A DNA stretch of 64,000 nt from Betaproteobacteria bacterium (lineage in GTDB: Bacteria; Pseudomonadota; Gammaproteobacteria; Burkholderiales; Ga0077523). The position numbers and the translations under genes are program-made. The notes below the pieces were generated by a model. It was not told where the DNA came from. It saw only the letters and a list, made by a program, of their open reading frames with translations, and ran no database searches. The stretch covers positions 124,001 through 188,000 of the forward strand of contig JADJPK010000014.1 in NCBI GenBank assembly GCA_016713305.1, in the 5' to 3' direction. Shown here piece after piece: positions 1 through 10,247 of the stretch (position 1 is its first letter; every line of letters begins with the position of its first letter).

Positions 1-1470
1 CGTCATCAGACGGGGCTGCGCAATCTGCTGGACGTGGCCGTGCTGGAGCACGTGGAGGCCGATCGGGAGGCCGCCGAGGAGTACCGTCTCGTGGACGAGA
101 TCCCCTTCGATTTCCAGCGCCGGCGGATGTCCGTGGTGGTGGCCGAAGACGAGGGGCATCACCTCATCGTATGCAAGGGCGCGATCGAGGAGGTGCTTTC
201 CGTCTGCTCGCGCATCCGGCAGGGCGAAACCGATGCACTTCTCACCGCCGAGGTCCGCGAGCGGACCCGGACCGTGACCGGCGCGCTCAACCGCGAAGGC
301 ATGCGGGTGGTGGCCGTGGCGATCAAGGAGGTGCCTGCGGCGCAGAAGGACTATCGGGTTCCGGACGAGTGCGATCTCACGCTCGTCGGTTACGTGAGCT
401 TTCTGGATCCGCCGAAGGACAGCGCCGCACCGGCGTTGCGGGCGCTCGCGCGGCACGGCATCGGCGTGAAGGTTCTCACGGGCGACAACGAACTGGTCAC
501 GGAGAAGGTATGCCGCGATGTCGGCCTCGTGCCCGAGGGCGTGCTGATGGGAAGCGATATCGAAGGCATGAGCGATGCTGACCTGGCCGACGCGGTCCAG
601 CGCCGGAACGTCTTCGCCAAGCTCACGCCGGCGCACAAGGAGCGCCTCGTGCGCTCGCTTCGCAGCCACGGCCACGTGGTGGGGTTCATGGGCGATGGCA
701 TCAATGACGCGCCGGCCCTGCGGGCCGCCGACGTGGGCATCTCCGTCGATACGGCCGTGGACATCGCGAAGGAAGCCGCCGACATCATTCTCCTGGACAA
801 GAGCCTGCTGGTCCTCGACGAGGGCGTGATGGAAGGCCGCGCGACCTTCGCGAACATGCTGAAGTACATCCGCATGACGGCCAGTTCGAACTTCGGCAAC
901 GTGCTGTCGGTGCTCATTGCCAGCGCGTTCCTGCCGTTCCTTCCCATGCTCCCCGTGCACTTCCTCTTGCAGAACCTCCTGTACGACATCTCGCAGTCGG
1001 CAATCCCGTTCGACCGGGTCGACGACGACATGCTGCGCGATCCGCAGCGGTGGAATCCCGCCGCCATCGGCCGTTTCATGCTGTGGTTCGGGCCTGTCAG
1101 TTCCGTCTTCGATGTCGCCGCGTTCATCTTCCTGTGGTTCGTTCTGGGGGCCGATACGCCTGCGGAACAGACGCTCTTCCAGTCGGGCTGGTTCGTGTTC
1201 GGACTGCTTACCCAGGCGCTGGTGGTGCACACGATCCGGACACGCAAGGTGCCCTTCGTGCAAAGCCGGGCGGCGGCACCGCTCGTGGCCATGACGGCGG
1301 CGGTGGCCGTGGCGGGGGTGTTCGTCGTCATGGGGCCGCTCGCGTCCTCCTTCAAGCTGCAGCCGCTGCCGCCCGTGTACTTCGTGTGGCTGCCCGTGGC
1401 CCTGCTCGCCTACCTGACCCTGGCACAGGCCGCGAAGGCGCTTTACGCGAGACGATGGGGATGGCCGTGA
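1..1470 (+). CDS. mgtA: Magnesium-translocating P-type ATPase, C-terminal part (5' end outside window)
   Basis: P-type ATPase of the MgtA/MgtB family, which imports Mg2+ across the inner membrane using ATP. The reading frame is open from base 1, so the N-terminal half, including the DKTGT phosphorylation site, lies upstream. Visible parts are the nucleotide-binding domain (FDFQRRRMSVVV, then a CKGA segment), the hinge motif MGDGINDAPALRAADVG, and the C-terminal membrane block with the NFGNV...SAFLPFLPMLP segment typical of MgtA. The end (ALYARRWGWP) matches the usual MgtA C-terminus, so the 3' end is intact. The stop overlaps the start of the downstream lipoprotein gene, so the two may be co-transcribed. 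Family assignment is firm; regulation cannot be judged because the leader is outside the window. Confidence 0.93.
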   Translation, partial: RHQTGLRNLLDVAVLEHVEADREAAEEYRLVDEIPFDFQRRRMSVVVAEDEGHHLIVCKGAIEEVLSVCSRIRQGETDALLTAEVRERTRTVTGALNREGMRVVAVAIKEVPAAQKDYRVPDECDLTLVGYVSFLDPPKDSAAPALRALARHGIGVKVLTGDNELVTEKVCRDVGLVPEGVLMGSDIEGMSDADLADAVQRRNVFAKLTPAHKERLVRSLRSHGHVVGFMGDGINDAPALRAADVGISVDTAVDIAKEAADIILLDKSLLVLDEGVMEGRATFANMLKYIRMTASSNFGNVLSVLIASAFLPFLPMLPVHFLLQNLLYDISQSAIPFDRVDDDMLRDPQRWNPAAIGRFMLWFGPVSSVFDVAAFIFLWFVLGADTPAEQTLFQSGWFVFGLLTQALVVHTIRTRKVPFVQSRAAAPLVAMTAAVAVAGVFVVMGPLASSFKLQPLPPVYFVWLPVALLAYLTLAQAAKALYARRWGWP

Positions 1471-2162
1471 GAGCCGTCGCGCTCGGGCTTTCGGTCGCGC
1501 TGCTCGCCGGATGCATCGCACCCGGCGCGAAGCAGTTCCCCGGACGCTCGTCGGACAGCACCGCGGCAGTCCACGAGTTCAGCGCGGAGGCGACCCGCTA
1601 CGAAGTGACGACGGAAGACTCCGGGATCCGCCTGAAGGTGTATCGGGAAGGCCCGCTGGCGCGGCTGGGGCACAACCACGTGATCACTGCCCGGGTGCAA
1701 GGGGTCCTTTACCGGGACCCACGCACGGGGGAACCGGGCTTCCGCCTCGAGATTCCGCTGGATTCCGTGGAGGTGGATCCCGCGGATGCGAGGCAGGAGG
1801 AGGGCGGTGATTTCCCGGGAGAGATTCCGGCACCGGCACGCCAGGGCACACGCGACAACATGCTGGGTCCCGGACTTCTGGATGCGGGCCGGTGGCCGGT
1901 CATCCGGATCGAGTCGATACGGGTTTCGGGCACCGGCCCGCGAACGAGGGTGATGGCACTGGCGACCCTTCGTGGAACGTCCCGGCCGCTGGAATTCCCT
2001 GCCACCGTGAGCGATGGCCCCTCCGGCCTCTCGGTGACGGCGGATTTTCAGGTGAGGCAGACCGATCTGGGACTCGTTCCCATGTCGGTTCTCGGGGGCG
2101 GTCTGAGGGTGCGGGATGCCGTGGACGTCGAGGTCCGTCTTTTCGCCCGGTCCGTTCCATGA
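1455..2162 (+). CDS. YceI-like lipoprotein
   Basis: Predicted outer-membrane or periplasmic lipoprotein of about 235 residues. A short signal peptide ends in a lipobox (LLAGC, Cys about residue 20). The remainder fits the YceI/lipocalin-like beta-barrel fold: a G-H-N-H motif near residue 75, alternating beta strands and a late R-Q-T-D-L-G segment. YceI proteins bind isoprenoid-type ligands; the ligand here is unknown. The ATG at 1455 (alternative ATG at 1461) lies inside the end of the Mg2+ ATPase gene, suggesting translational coupling. A longer open frame upstream is only the shadow of the ATPase gene, so it was not used. Fold call is moderate; lipoprotein call is strong. Confidence 0.7.
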   Translation: MGMAVRAVALGLSVALLAGCIAPGAKQFPGRSSDSTAAVHEFSAEATRYEVTTEDSGIRLKVYREGPLARLGHNHVITARVQGVLYRDPRTGEPGFRLEIPLDSVEVDPADARQEEGGDFPGEIPAPARQGTRDNMLGPGLLDAGRWPVIRIESIRVSGTGPRTRVMALATLRGTSRPLEFPATVSDGPSGLSVTADFQVRQTDLGLVPMSVLGGGLRVRDAVDVEVRLFARSVP

Positions 2163-2334
2163 CAGGCCCTCGGCTCTTCCCGGCACGCTCGGCAGGGCCG
2201 TGATGAAACCGCCATTGGGAATTGCGCCAATGCTCACGAATTGATATGTTCGTGACAGGTCCCACCGACCCGACCCAAGGCTCCGGCGAGAGCCCGAACA
2301 AGGACGCATCTCGTCCACAGAACAGGAGACTTGC

Positions 2335-3057
2335 ATGAAATCGCACGCCCTGGCCGCAGCACTGGCCTTCCTCGCCGCGGGCTCGGCCCATGCGGCCATG
2401 AACACCCTCTACAGCGACGACTACGACGGCAACGAGTTCGTCGCCGCAGGCGTCTCGGTCTCCGGCCTTGCCAATGGCGGCCTGGAAGATGCCGTCACGA
2501 ACGGCGGCTGGTCCGGCAAGTACTTCGCCAACCGGACCCAGGGTGACCCGGCCGGAATGTCGTTTCTCACGCTGGGCAATCTGACCGAACACACAGAGGT
2601 TTCCGTGTCGTTCCTGCTCGGATTCCTGGAGAGCTGGGATGGATTCGACGCGGCCACGTACGGTCCCGACAACCTCGACATCTACATCGACGGAAGCAGG
2701 GTGGCCCGATTGACGGCCACCAACGCGCTCGGCAGCGCCGACGAGTTCGGGGGCGGGACGGTCGTCGTGTACCGCGGTGCGATCAACGGCAATCCTTACT
2801 TTTCGGACGTGCTGCTGGACATGTCGACCGCTCCGTACCTGACGTTCGCTCACACCGCCTCGACGCTCACGGTGGGGATCCAGGCGAGCGGCAGCGGATG
2901 GCAGGGTGGGGACGATGAGGGCTGGGGCGTCGACGCCCTCAAGATCACCTACGACGGCATTCCCGCGGTTCCGGAACCCTCGACCTGGGCGATGCTGGGC
3001 GCCGGCCTGGCCGGACTGGTGGTCACCGCCCGCCGGCGCAAGTCTTCGCCGGGGTAA
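2335..3057 (+). CDS. PEP-CTERM sorting-domain protein, DUF4465-like
   Basis: Secreted protein of 240 residues. The signal peptide (residues 1-21, ending SAHA) is followed by a beta-rich domain with repeated aromatic/Gly stretches resembling DUF4465 (W-S-G-K-Y-F, G-P-D-N-L-D-I-Y-I-D-G). The C-terminus is a textbook PEP-CTERM signal: VPEPSTWAM, a hydrophobic helix, then an Arg-rich tail (ARRRK). Exosortase recognises such signals and moves the protein to the cell surface in exopolysaccharide-forming Gram-negatives. An AGGAGA ribosome binding site precedes the ATG. No exosortase gene is in this window. The function of the mature domain is unknown. Confidence 0.85.
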   Translation: MKSHALAAALAFLAAGSAHAAMNTLYSDDYDGNEFVAAGVSVSGLANGGLEDAVTNGGWSGKYFANRTQGDPAGMSFLTLGNLTEHTEVSVSFLLGFLESWDGFDAATYGPDNLDIYIDGSRVARLTATNALGSADEFGGGTVVVYRGAINGNPYFSDVLLDMSTAPYLTFAHTASTLTVGIQASGSGWQGGDDEGWGVDALKITYDGIPAVPEPSTWAMLGAGLAGLVVTARRRKSSPG

Positions 3058-3314
3058 CCGCTTCTCACGCATCCCGAGTCGCGCCACCTGCGCAGGATCG
3101 TCGTCGTGGCAGGACATATCGCGGAACGGGTGGGCATCCAGGGAGGGTCCGATTCCACGTTGCCGGAGCCCGGACGGCCCCCTCTTGCGCGTCGAAGGAT
3201 TTGACAGGACTGCCCCTGACCCGTCTCGAGTGGGAAGCCCTCTCAGAGGAAACTGCCCGTCGTGGCGCGGGAAATGCAGGAAAGCCCCGGACGGTCCACC
3301 CACGGAGGTGCTCG

Positions 3315-4200
3315 ATGCGCGCAATGCGGAAATGTTCAGGGCGGCCTGGCGGCCGGTGGTTTGCTCGCGATGGCGATGTCTCCCGCCTTCGCCTTCAACG
3401 TGGCGTCGTTCTGGTGGGATCCCACCCAAGCATCCAAGTGGGGCGCAAGCAACGAGATCGGGACCGCCGGCGGCGTCGTGACCTGGAGTCTGATCCCGGA
3501 CGGAACGGGTATCCAGCCGGACGCCCCCGTGGACGGAATGAGCGGCACCTCGAATCTCTCGAGCGTCTTCGCGCAGGTGGGGGGCGAGGCCGCGGCGCTG
3601 GGCATGATCGAGGATGCCTTCGATGCCTGGTCCTCAGTGGCGAACCTGAGCTTTGTACGCGTCACCGATGACGGGACACCCTTCAATGCTCCCTACGATG
3701 CCGGCCAGTCCATCGGCCACATCCGGATCGGCGCGTATGCGATCAACGGGTCCAGCGGTGCGGTGGGATACGTTCCTCCGCCCAATGGCGGAACGACCCT
3801 CGAAGGCGACATCATCTTCAACGCTTCGAACACCTTCGGGATCGCGCCGGGGAACGAGGGAGACCTGTACGAGCTCTATCCCGAGTCCAACGGGTTCTTC
3901 TATCTCAATGACTTCCAGGGCCTGTTCACCCACGAACTCGGACATGCGCTGGGGATGCTCCACAGCGCCGTGCCCACCGCGATGATGTGCGGCTACGTCG
4001 ATCCCGCGTTCGACGGTTCGCAATGCGCCTACATGGATCCCGACGGCGACGGAAAATCGATCGTGAACCGGGTGCCCGATGCCGACGATGTGGCCGGGAT
4101 CCAGTATCTCTACGGCGCGCCGCCCGTTCCGGAACCCGGCACCTGCGCGCTGGCCATCGCGGGCCTCGGTCTTCTGCTCGCAAGGATGCGCCGGCGCTGA
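3315..4200 (+). CDS. Matrixin-like zinc metalloprotease with PEP-CTERM signal (frameshift in signal peptide)
   Basis: Secreted metzincin-type protease. The catalytic site HELGHALGMLH is encoded from 3931, with the Met-turn expected shortly after (TAMMCGYVDP). The C-terminus carries a PEP-CTERM signal (VPEPGTCAL, hydrophobic helix, RMRRR). The best start is ATG 3315, preceded by a strong GGAGG at 3304-3308, but that frame departs from the protease frame within ten codons. Removing one G from the GGG at 3339-3341 joins them and yields a normal signal peptide ending SPAFA. As deposited, only a weaker GTG at 3262 keeps the long frame, giving an abnormal N-terminus. I infer a one-base insertion, real or technical. 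A hairpin terminator follows. Confidence 0.8.
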
Positions 4201-4223
4201 CGCATCCCGCCTGAGTTCGCTTC

Positions 4224-4247
4224 GAAGGCCCGCCTCTGCGGGCCTTC
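4224..4247 (+). terminator. Hairpin terminator after the matrixin gene
   Basis: Perfect 10-bp stem (4224-4233 with 4238-4247) and CTCT loop, 23 bases after the protease stop. The following T content is low, so termination may be partial or Rho-assisted. Confidence 0.6.
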
Positions 4248-4376
4248 GTCGTTCTGGGGCAGGCCGTCGCGACACCCACGTACTGCGACGACGCGACGTG
4301 GCGGTTTCCCGATTGCTCCAGGGTTCAGACCCTATGCCAGACGGGCGCCGCCCATTTCGCGAAATTCCTCCATCCG

Positions 4377-5612
4377 ATGACTTCCTCCGACCTATCCCCC
4401 TTCCACAGGACCCTTCGCGGTGCCGGCCTGGCCCTTGTACTGATGGCCGCCCTCGTTTCGTGCGGCCCGGGCGACCGGAAGACACCTCCGGAGGGCGCTG
4501 GAAGCGGAACGGCAGGCGCCCAGGCAGCGCCCGCCACGACAGTCGGCGTGATCCGGGTCGAGAGCGGCCCGATCCCCATCGCCACGGAACTGCCGGGGAG
4601 AGTCGAGGCGTGGCGGGCGGCCGAGGTGCGGGCCCGCGCCGCAGGCATTGTCCAGAAACGGCTGTTCGAGGAGGGCAGCCAGGTGAAGGAAGGCCAGGTC
4701 CTGTACCGGATCGACCCCGCGCCCTTGCAGTCCGCATTTGCCAATGCGCAGGCCGTCACCCGGCGGGCACAAGCGGCCCTGAACAGCGCGCGGGAGAAGG
4801 AAGACCGGTTCCGGCCTCTGCTTGCCGCGAAGATGGTGAGCGAGCAGGCCTTTGCGGACATCGTCGCCGCGCGCGAGCTGGCGCAGGCCGACCTTGCCGC
4901 CGCCCGGGCCGCGCAGCGTGCCGCTTCGCTCAATCTTTCCTATGCGCAAGTGACCGCGCCGATCAGCGGCCGCGCGGGCCGTTCGCTCGTCACGGAAGGC
5001 GCACTGGTGGGGCAAGGCGAATCCACTCCGCTCACGACGATCCAGCAACTGGACCCGATCTACGTGAACCTGACCCAGTCGAGCTCCGAATATCTTCGTC
5101 TGCGCAAGGCGCTGGCGGAAGGGCGGCTCGAGCGTCCTGACGAGATCGAGGTCCGGCTCGTTCTGGAAGACGGCACGCAGTATCGGGAACGCGGACGCCT
5201 GCTCTTTACCGACGTCACCATCGAGCCGGGCACCAGTTCGGTGGCCCTGCGCGCCTCGTTTCCCAACCCGCAGCGTCTGCTCCTGCCGGGCATGTACGTG
5301 CGCGCACATCTGGCCGAGGCGCTGGACGCCAAGGCGTGGCGCGTCCCCCAGCAGGCGGTGATCCGGCGCGACGGGGGCGCATCGGTGTTCGTGGCCGCGG
5401 CGGACGACACGGTGGCCGTGAAACCGGTCAGGACGACCGGCACGACGGGGACCGACTGGATCGTCACCGAGGGGCTGGCCGATGGCGACCGCGTGATCGT
5501 CGACGGGCTGCAGAAGATCGGGCCGGGTGCCAAGGTGAAACCGGTTCCGTGGAAGCCGCCGCAGAGCCCCGTGCCGTCGGCCAGAACGCCTGCCGGCGTC
5601 GCCAGCCGCTGA
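4377..5612 (+). CDS. RND efflux periplasmic adaptor (AcrA/MexA family)
   Basis: Membrane fusion protein of 411 residues that links an RND pump to an outer-membrane channel. An N-terminal lipoprotein signal (LVSC, Cys 29) anchors it. Order of parts: beta-barrel start (IPIATELPGRVEAWR), lipoyl half-motif (VRARAAGIVQKRLFEEGSQV), a coiled-coil hairpin from about residue 110 to 180, the second lipoyl half (YAQVTAPISGRAGRSLV), then beta-barrel and membrane-proximal domains. Length and motifs match AcrA/MexA. The pump gene follows 16 bases downstream. No TolC/OprM-type channel gene is adjacent, so the channel must be supplied from elsewhere. Confidence 0.93.
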   Translation: MTSSDLSPFHRTLRGAGLALVLMAALVSCGPGDRKTPPEGAGSGTAGAQAAPATTVGVIRVESGPIPIATELPGRVEAWRAAEVRARAAGIVQKRLFEEGSQVKEGQVLYRIDPAPLQSAFANAQAVTRRAQAALNSAREKEDRFRPLLAAKMVSEQAFADIVAARELAQADLAAARAAQRAASLNLSYAQVTAPISGRAGRSLVTEGALVGQGESTPLTTIQQLDPIYVNLTQSSSEYLRLRKALAEGRLERPDEIEVRLVLEDGTQYRERGRLLFTDVTIEPGTSSVALRASFPNPQRLLLPGMYVRAHLAEALDAKAWRVPQQAVIRRDGGASVFVAAADDTVAVKPVRTTGTTGTDWIVTEGLADGDRVIVDGLQKIGPGAKVKPVPWKPPQSPVPSARTPAGVASR

Positions 5613-5628
5613 GACGGGCGACGGGCTC

Positions 5629-8600
5629 ATGGCACAGTTCTTCATCGACCGGCCCATCTTCGCGTGGGTGATCGCGCTGTTCATCATGGCGGCCGGTGCG
5701 CTCTCCATCACGCAATTGCCCATCGCGCAGTATCCCGCCATCGCTCCCCCGGAAGTGGTGATCCGGGTCACCTATCCGGGCGCGACCGCTGCGGTCATCG
5801 ATCAGTCCATCACCAGCATCGTCGAGCAGGAACTGAACGGTGCCGAGGGCTTGCTGTTCGTGGAGAGCGTGAGCCAGGCCAACGGCACGGCGTCCATCAC
5901 GGCCACCTTCCGGCCCGGCACGAACCCCGACCTGGCCGCGGTCGACGTCCAGAACCGGCTGAAGCGGGTCGAAGCAAGACTTCCTCCGGAAGTGGTGCGG
6001 CAGGGATTGCCGGTGGAAAAGGCGCGCAGCAACTTCCTGCTGTTCATCGCGCTGTCCTCACGGAATCCCGACTACGACCCCACGGCATTGGGCGACTATC
6101 TGTCGCGAAACGTGATCAACGAGATCCGTCGCGTTCCAGGAGTGGGGCAGGCGCAACTGTTCGGATCGGAGCGCGCCATGCGCGTATGGATCGATACGGC
6201 CAGGCTGGAATCCCTGGGCATGGACCCGGCGGACGTCCTCGCCATCATCCGTGCGCAGAACCTTCAGGTCGCGGCCGGCGGGCTGGGAGAGCGGCCCAGC
6301 GCATCGTCGCAACCGATCGCGGCCAACATCGTCGTGAGGGGCCAGCTTCCGGACGTGGAAGCGTTCCGGGAGATCCGCGTCCGTGCCAATCCGGACGGGT
6401 CGATCGTGCGGCTGCGGGACGTGGCTCGCGTGGAACTGGGCGCGGCGTCGTACGCCACTTCTTCGCGGCTCAACGGACGCTCCAACGCCGCCATCGGTGT
6501 CCAGTTAAGCCCCACGGGCAATGCGCTCGCCACGGCCAAGGCGGTGCATGCCCGCATGGAAGAGCTGGCACGCTATCTCCCTCCCGGTGTGTCGTACGCG
6601 ATTCCCTACGACACCTCCGGCTTCGTCCGTCTGTCGATCCGCGCCGTGGTGGAGACGCTCCTCGAGGCCATCGTGCTGGTGTTCCTCGTGATGTATCTCT
6701 TCCTGCAGAACTGGCGCGCGACCCTCATTCCGACCATGGTCGTTCCGGTGGCGCTTCTGGGGACGTTCGGGGTGATGCTCGCCACGGGCGGGTCCATCAA
6801 CGTGCTGACCATGTTCGGACTGGTGCTGGCCATCGGCATCCTGGTGGACGATGCCATCGTGGTCATCGAGAACGTCGAGCGGATCATGCGCGAGGAAGGG
6901 CTGCCTCCGCGCGAAGCCACGCGCAAGGCCATGGGCCAGATCCAGCCGGCGCTGGTCGGCATCACCCTCGTCCTGGTGGCCGTGTTCACACCCATGGCGT
7001 TCTTCGGCGGGGCCGTCGGCACCATCTACCGACAGTTCACCCTGTCGATGGTGTCCGCCATCGGTTTCTCTCTGCTGATGGCGCTGTCGCTCACGCCCGC
7101 GCTGTGCGCGACGTTCATCAAACCTTCGAACGAAGGGGAAGGAAAGCGGGGAAGGCGCTTCTTCGGCGCGTTCAATCGGGGTTTCGAGCGTACGTCGAAC
7201 GGCTACGGGCGATTCGTGGACCGCCTCCTTGGATGGACCGGCCGGTCGATGATCGTGTATCTCGCGATCGTCGCGGTGATGGCGCTCCTGTATGTCCGGT
7301 TGCCCACGGCCTTCCTGCCGCAGGAAGACCAGGGCTACCTGCTGACGAACATCGAACTTCCGCCGGCGGCCAGCAGCAACCGCACAGAGCAGGTGATCGC
7401 CCAGGCGGAAAAGTTCTTCCTGGATCAGCCTGCTGTGGCCAACGTCGTGGGCGTCATCGGCTTCAGTTTTGCGGGCCAGGGTCAGAACGCCGGGCTCGCC
7501 TTCGTCACGCTGAAGGACTGGCACGACCGGGAGGAAAGGGCCGATGCCCTGGCTCAGCGGGCGCTCGGCGCCCTGATGGGTTCCATCCGCGACGCCATCG
7601 TCTTCCCTCAATCCGCCTTCGGTCCCGGGCCTCGGGGCGACATCGGGCTTCTCGCTGCGGCTACAGGATCGTGGCGGGGCCGGGCTCGATGCGCTCGCGT
7701 CCGCCCGGGACCGCCTTCTGCAGGGATCGGCGCGGAGCGGCGTCGTGACCGGGGTGCGCGTGGAAGGGCTCGGCGATGCGCCTCAACTCCTTCTCGACAT
7801 TGATCGGGACAAGGCGAGCGCGCAAGGCGTCACCATGGCCGACATCGGCGACGCGCTCGGGGCGGCTTTCGGATCGGCCTACGTGAACGACTTCCCCAAT
7901 CGGGGAAGGCTGCAGCGTGTGATCGTGCAGGCGGAATTCACCCGAAGAATGCAGCCCGAAGACATCTCTCGGCTCACCGTGAGAAACAGCGCGAACGAAA
8001 TGGTGCCGTTCTCCACGTTCTCCAACGCCCGCTGGGTATCCGGACCCGTGCAGGTGGTGCGCTACAACGGCTATCCGGCGTACCGCATCTCCGGGCAGGC
8101 CAAGCCTGGGTACAGTTCCGGCGATGCCATGGCCGAGATGGAAAGACTCATGGGCGAACTGCCGGCCAGTGTGGGACATGAGTGGACGGGACAGTCCTAT
8201 CAGGAGCGCCTGGCCGGGAACCAGGCGCCGCTGCTCTATGCGCTGTCCGCGGCGGCCGTATTCCTGTGTCTGGCAGCGCTGTACGAGAGCTGGTCCGTCC
8301 CCTTCGCCGTGATGCTCGTGGTGCCGCTGGGAATTCTCGGCACCGTCCTGCTCACGACGCTCACCGGCATGGCGAACGATGTCTATTTCAAGGTGGGCCT
8401 GCTCACCGTGATGGGGCTGTCCGCCAAGAATGCCATCCTGATCATCGAATTCGCGCGGACACTGCACGACTCGGGACGCGACCTGCGCGAGGCGACGCTC
8501 GAAGCCGCGCGCCTTCGGCTTCGGCCCATCCTCATGACATCTCTCGCGTTCATCCTGGGCGTGGTTCCGTTGATGATCGCCACCGGCGCTTCGTCCGCCA

Positions 8601-8818
8601 GCCAGCGGGCAATCGGCACCGCCGTATTCGGCGGCATGGTGACGGGGACCCTGCTGGCGCTCGTGCTCGTTCCGGTGTTTTTCGTCTTGGTGCGCGGCCG
8701 GACATTCATTCCGGACCGCTTGCGCGCCTTTCGCTTTCGTCGATCCGCTCCGCACACCGCGCCGGCCCTAGCGGACCCGGCGCCGGACAGGGACCGTCCC
8801 TTTCGCCCGGTGAAGTGA
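5629..8818 (+). pseudogene. RND efflux pump (AcrB/MexB family), frameshifted at about residue 664
   Basis: Inner-membrane proton-driven multidrug exporter of the HAE1 type. The first frame runs from 5629 with the usual start MAQFFIDRPIFAWV, the periplasmic pore domains and transmembrane segments 1-7 (including the GILVDDAIVVIENVER motif). After SAF (codon 7618-7620) homology continues one frame over from 7622 (VPGLGATSGFSLRLQDRGG) to the stop at 8818. Family members normally have a few extra residues (commonly N-P-P-P) between these points, so a small deletion of about 11 bases would explain both the lost residues and the shift. Joined, the product is about 1,060 residues, the normal length. 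As given, the second half could only start at an internal GTG (7745). Either a non-functional pump or an assembly error. Confidence 0.9.
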
Positions 8819-9005
8819 GTCATCCGGGCTCGCAGACCGCGAGAGCGGGAGCGACCGTCAGTTCTTTCAGAGCCCTGCCGAAAGAACCAAGACGCGTTCA
8901 TCGCCGCGACATCACGGACCCTTAGTTTTCCGGTGTCTGCATCGCATCGACACGCCGGCGAGGGGCTGCGCGTGCCGCGATGAACGGGCTCACAGGAGAC
9001 TCTCC

Positions 9006-10046
9006 ATGGAACGCAGAACCGGATCGCTCGTCCGATGGCTCGCCGCAACGTTCGTGGCGTTGAGCGCACAGGGGGAGGCCGCCACCACCGTCACGACGCC
9101 ATACCTGGGCATCACGTACACCGAGCGCATCGGGGAGAACGTGGCGGGCCGCAACGTGAGCATGCGCATCCTGGAGATCGATCTGGACGCTCCGGGCATC
9201 GGCTTCGCGCTCACGCCGGCAGGGGGCACACGCGATACGGTGCGCCAGAGCACGCTCGGGTTCCTGAACGCGACCGATGCCCAGTTCGCGGTGAATTCGC
9301 ACTTCTTCCTGCCGTTTCCCTCCTCCGACACCGACGCGAATCTCGTCGGCTTCGCCGCCTCCAACGGTACGGTCATCTCATCCTTCGAGGCTCCGATCCA
9401 GAACTACGCGCTCGTGACGAATTCCCCCGCGATCAATATCGCCCCGGACAACTCGGGTTCGGTGGTGCACGCCGACACGAGCTTCGCCGACGGCAGGCAT
9501 GTCGTGGAAAACGTCACGCTGGGAACCGCCTTCGCGGGGTCCGCTCAGATCGTGACCAACGGTACGGTGACGATCCCGCAGTATCAGGACGCGTCGCACC
9601 CCGATGCGCTGCTCACCGTGAACCAGACCTACTCCAATGCCAACTCCTGGTACAACCTGTTCAACGCGCGCACGGCGATCGGCCTCACCCAGGACAACTC
9701 CACGCTCGTGATCTTCACCGTCGACCGCAACACCAATGCGGCTCGCGGCCCGTTGAGCGACGGACTGAGCGTCGGTCAGGTCGCGCAGATCATGATCGAC
9801 GACTACGGTGTCTGGAACGGGCTCAACATGGATGGTGGCGGATCCACCACCCTGGCCATGCGGGATCCGGTCAGCGGCATCGGCGGCATCGTGAACGTGC
9901 CGAACGACACGACACCGGGCGGCCGACTCGAAGGCAGCAACATCGCCATCTTCGCGGCGCCGGTGCCCGAGCCCGAGACCTATGCGCTGATGGTGATCGG
10001 CCTCGGAATGGTCGTGATGTTCCGGCGCAGAAGCCCCAGGTCTTGA
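9006..10046 (+). CDS. Phosphodiester glycosidase (NAGPA) family protein with PEP-CTERM signal
   Basis: Secreted protein of 346 residues. The signal peptide covers about residues 1-26. The body matches the NAGPA/DUF2233 fold: NSHFFLPF near residue 99 and the hallmark GLNMDGGGSTTLA near residue 275. Relatives hydrolyse phosphodiester-linked alpha-GlcNAc or related caps. The C-terminus VPEPETYALMV, hydrophobic helix and FRRRS is a PEP-CTERM signal, so the enzyme is probably exported to the surface, possibly acting on the cell's own exopolysaccharide or on wall polymers (inference). The AGGAGA ribosome binding site is the same as that before the first PEP-CTERM gene. Confidence 0.85.
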   Translation: MERRTGSLVRWLAATFVALSAQGEAATTVTTPYLGITYTERIGENVAGRNVSMRILEIDLDAPGIGFALTPAGGTRDTVRQSTLGFLNATDAQFAVNSHFFLPFPSSDTDANLVGFAASNGTVISSFEAPIQNYALVTNSPAINIAPDNSGSVVHADTSFADGRHVVENVTLGTAFAGSAQIVTNGTVTIPQYQDASHPDALLTVNQTYSNANSWYNLFNARTAIGLTQDNSTLVIFTVDRNTNAARGPLSDGLSVGQVAQIMIDDYGVWNGLNMDGGGSTTLAMRDPVSGIGGIVNVPNDTTPGGRLEGSNIAIFAAPVPEPETYALMVIGLGMVVMFRRRSPRS

Positions 10047-10061
10047 TTCCTTCGGTTCACG

Positions 10062-10085
10062 CTGGCCCGACGTGTCGGGCCAGCC
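10062..10085 (+). terminator. Hairpin after the glycosidase gene
   Basis: Perfect 10-bp stem (10062-10071 with 10076-10085) and CGTG loop, 15 bases after the stop codon. No strong T tract follows, so it may be a weak terminator. Confidence 0.5.
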
Positions 10086-10247
10086 ATTTCCGGTCGCGTC
10101 AGCGGACCACGTCCGAACGCGCGTGAACCGGCCTTGCCCCTCACGGGCAAATTTCCTGTCCTGTGCGCTTCCCGCTCCCCGCCCGCGTCCCTAGAATGGC
10201 CGGAACGGGGACGGCCGGGGGCGCCGTCCGCTCACGGACGGGGCTGC

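Noticed and set aside
2163..2334. Sigma-54 type promoter before the first PEP-CTERM gene
   Set aside because: PEP-CTERM genes can be sigma-54 controlled, but no GG-N10-GC spacing could be found here.
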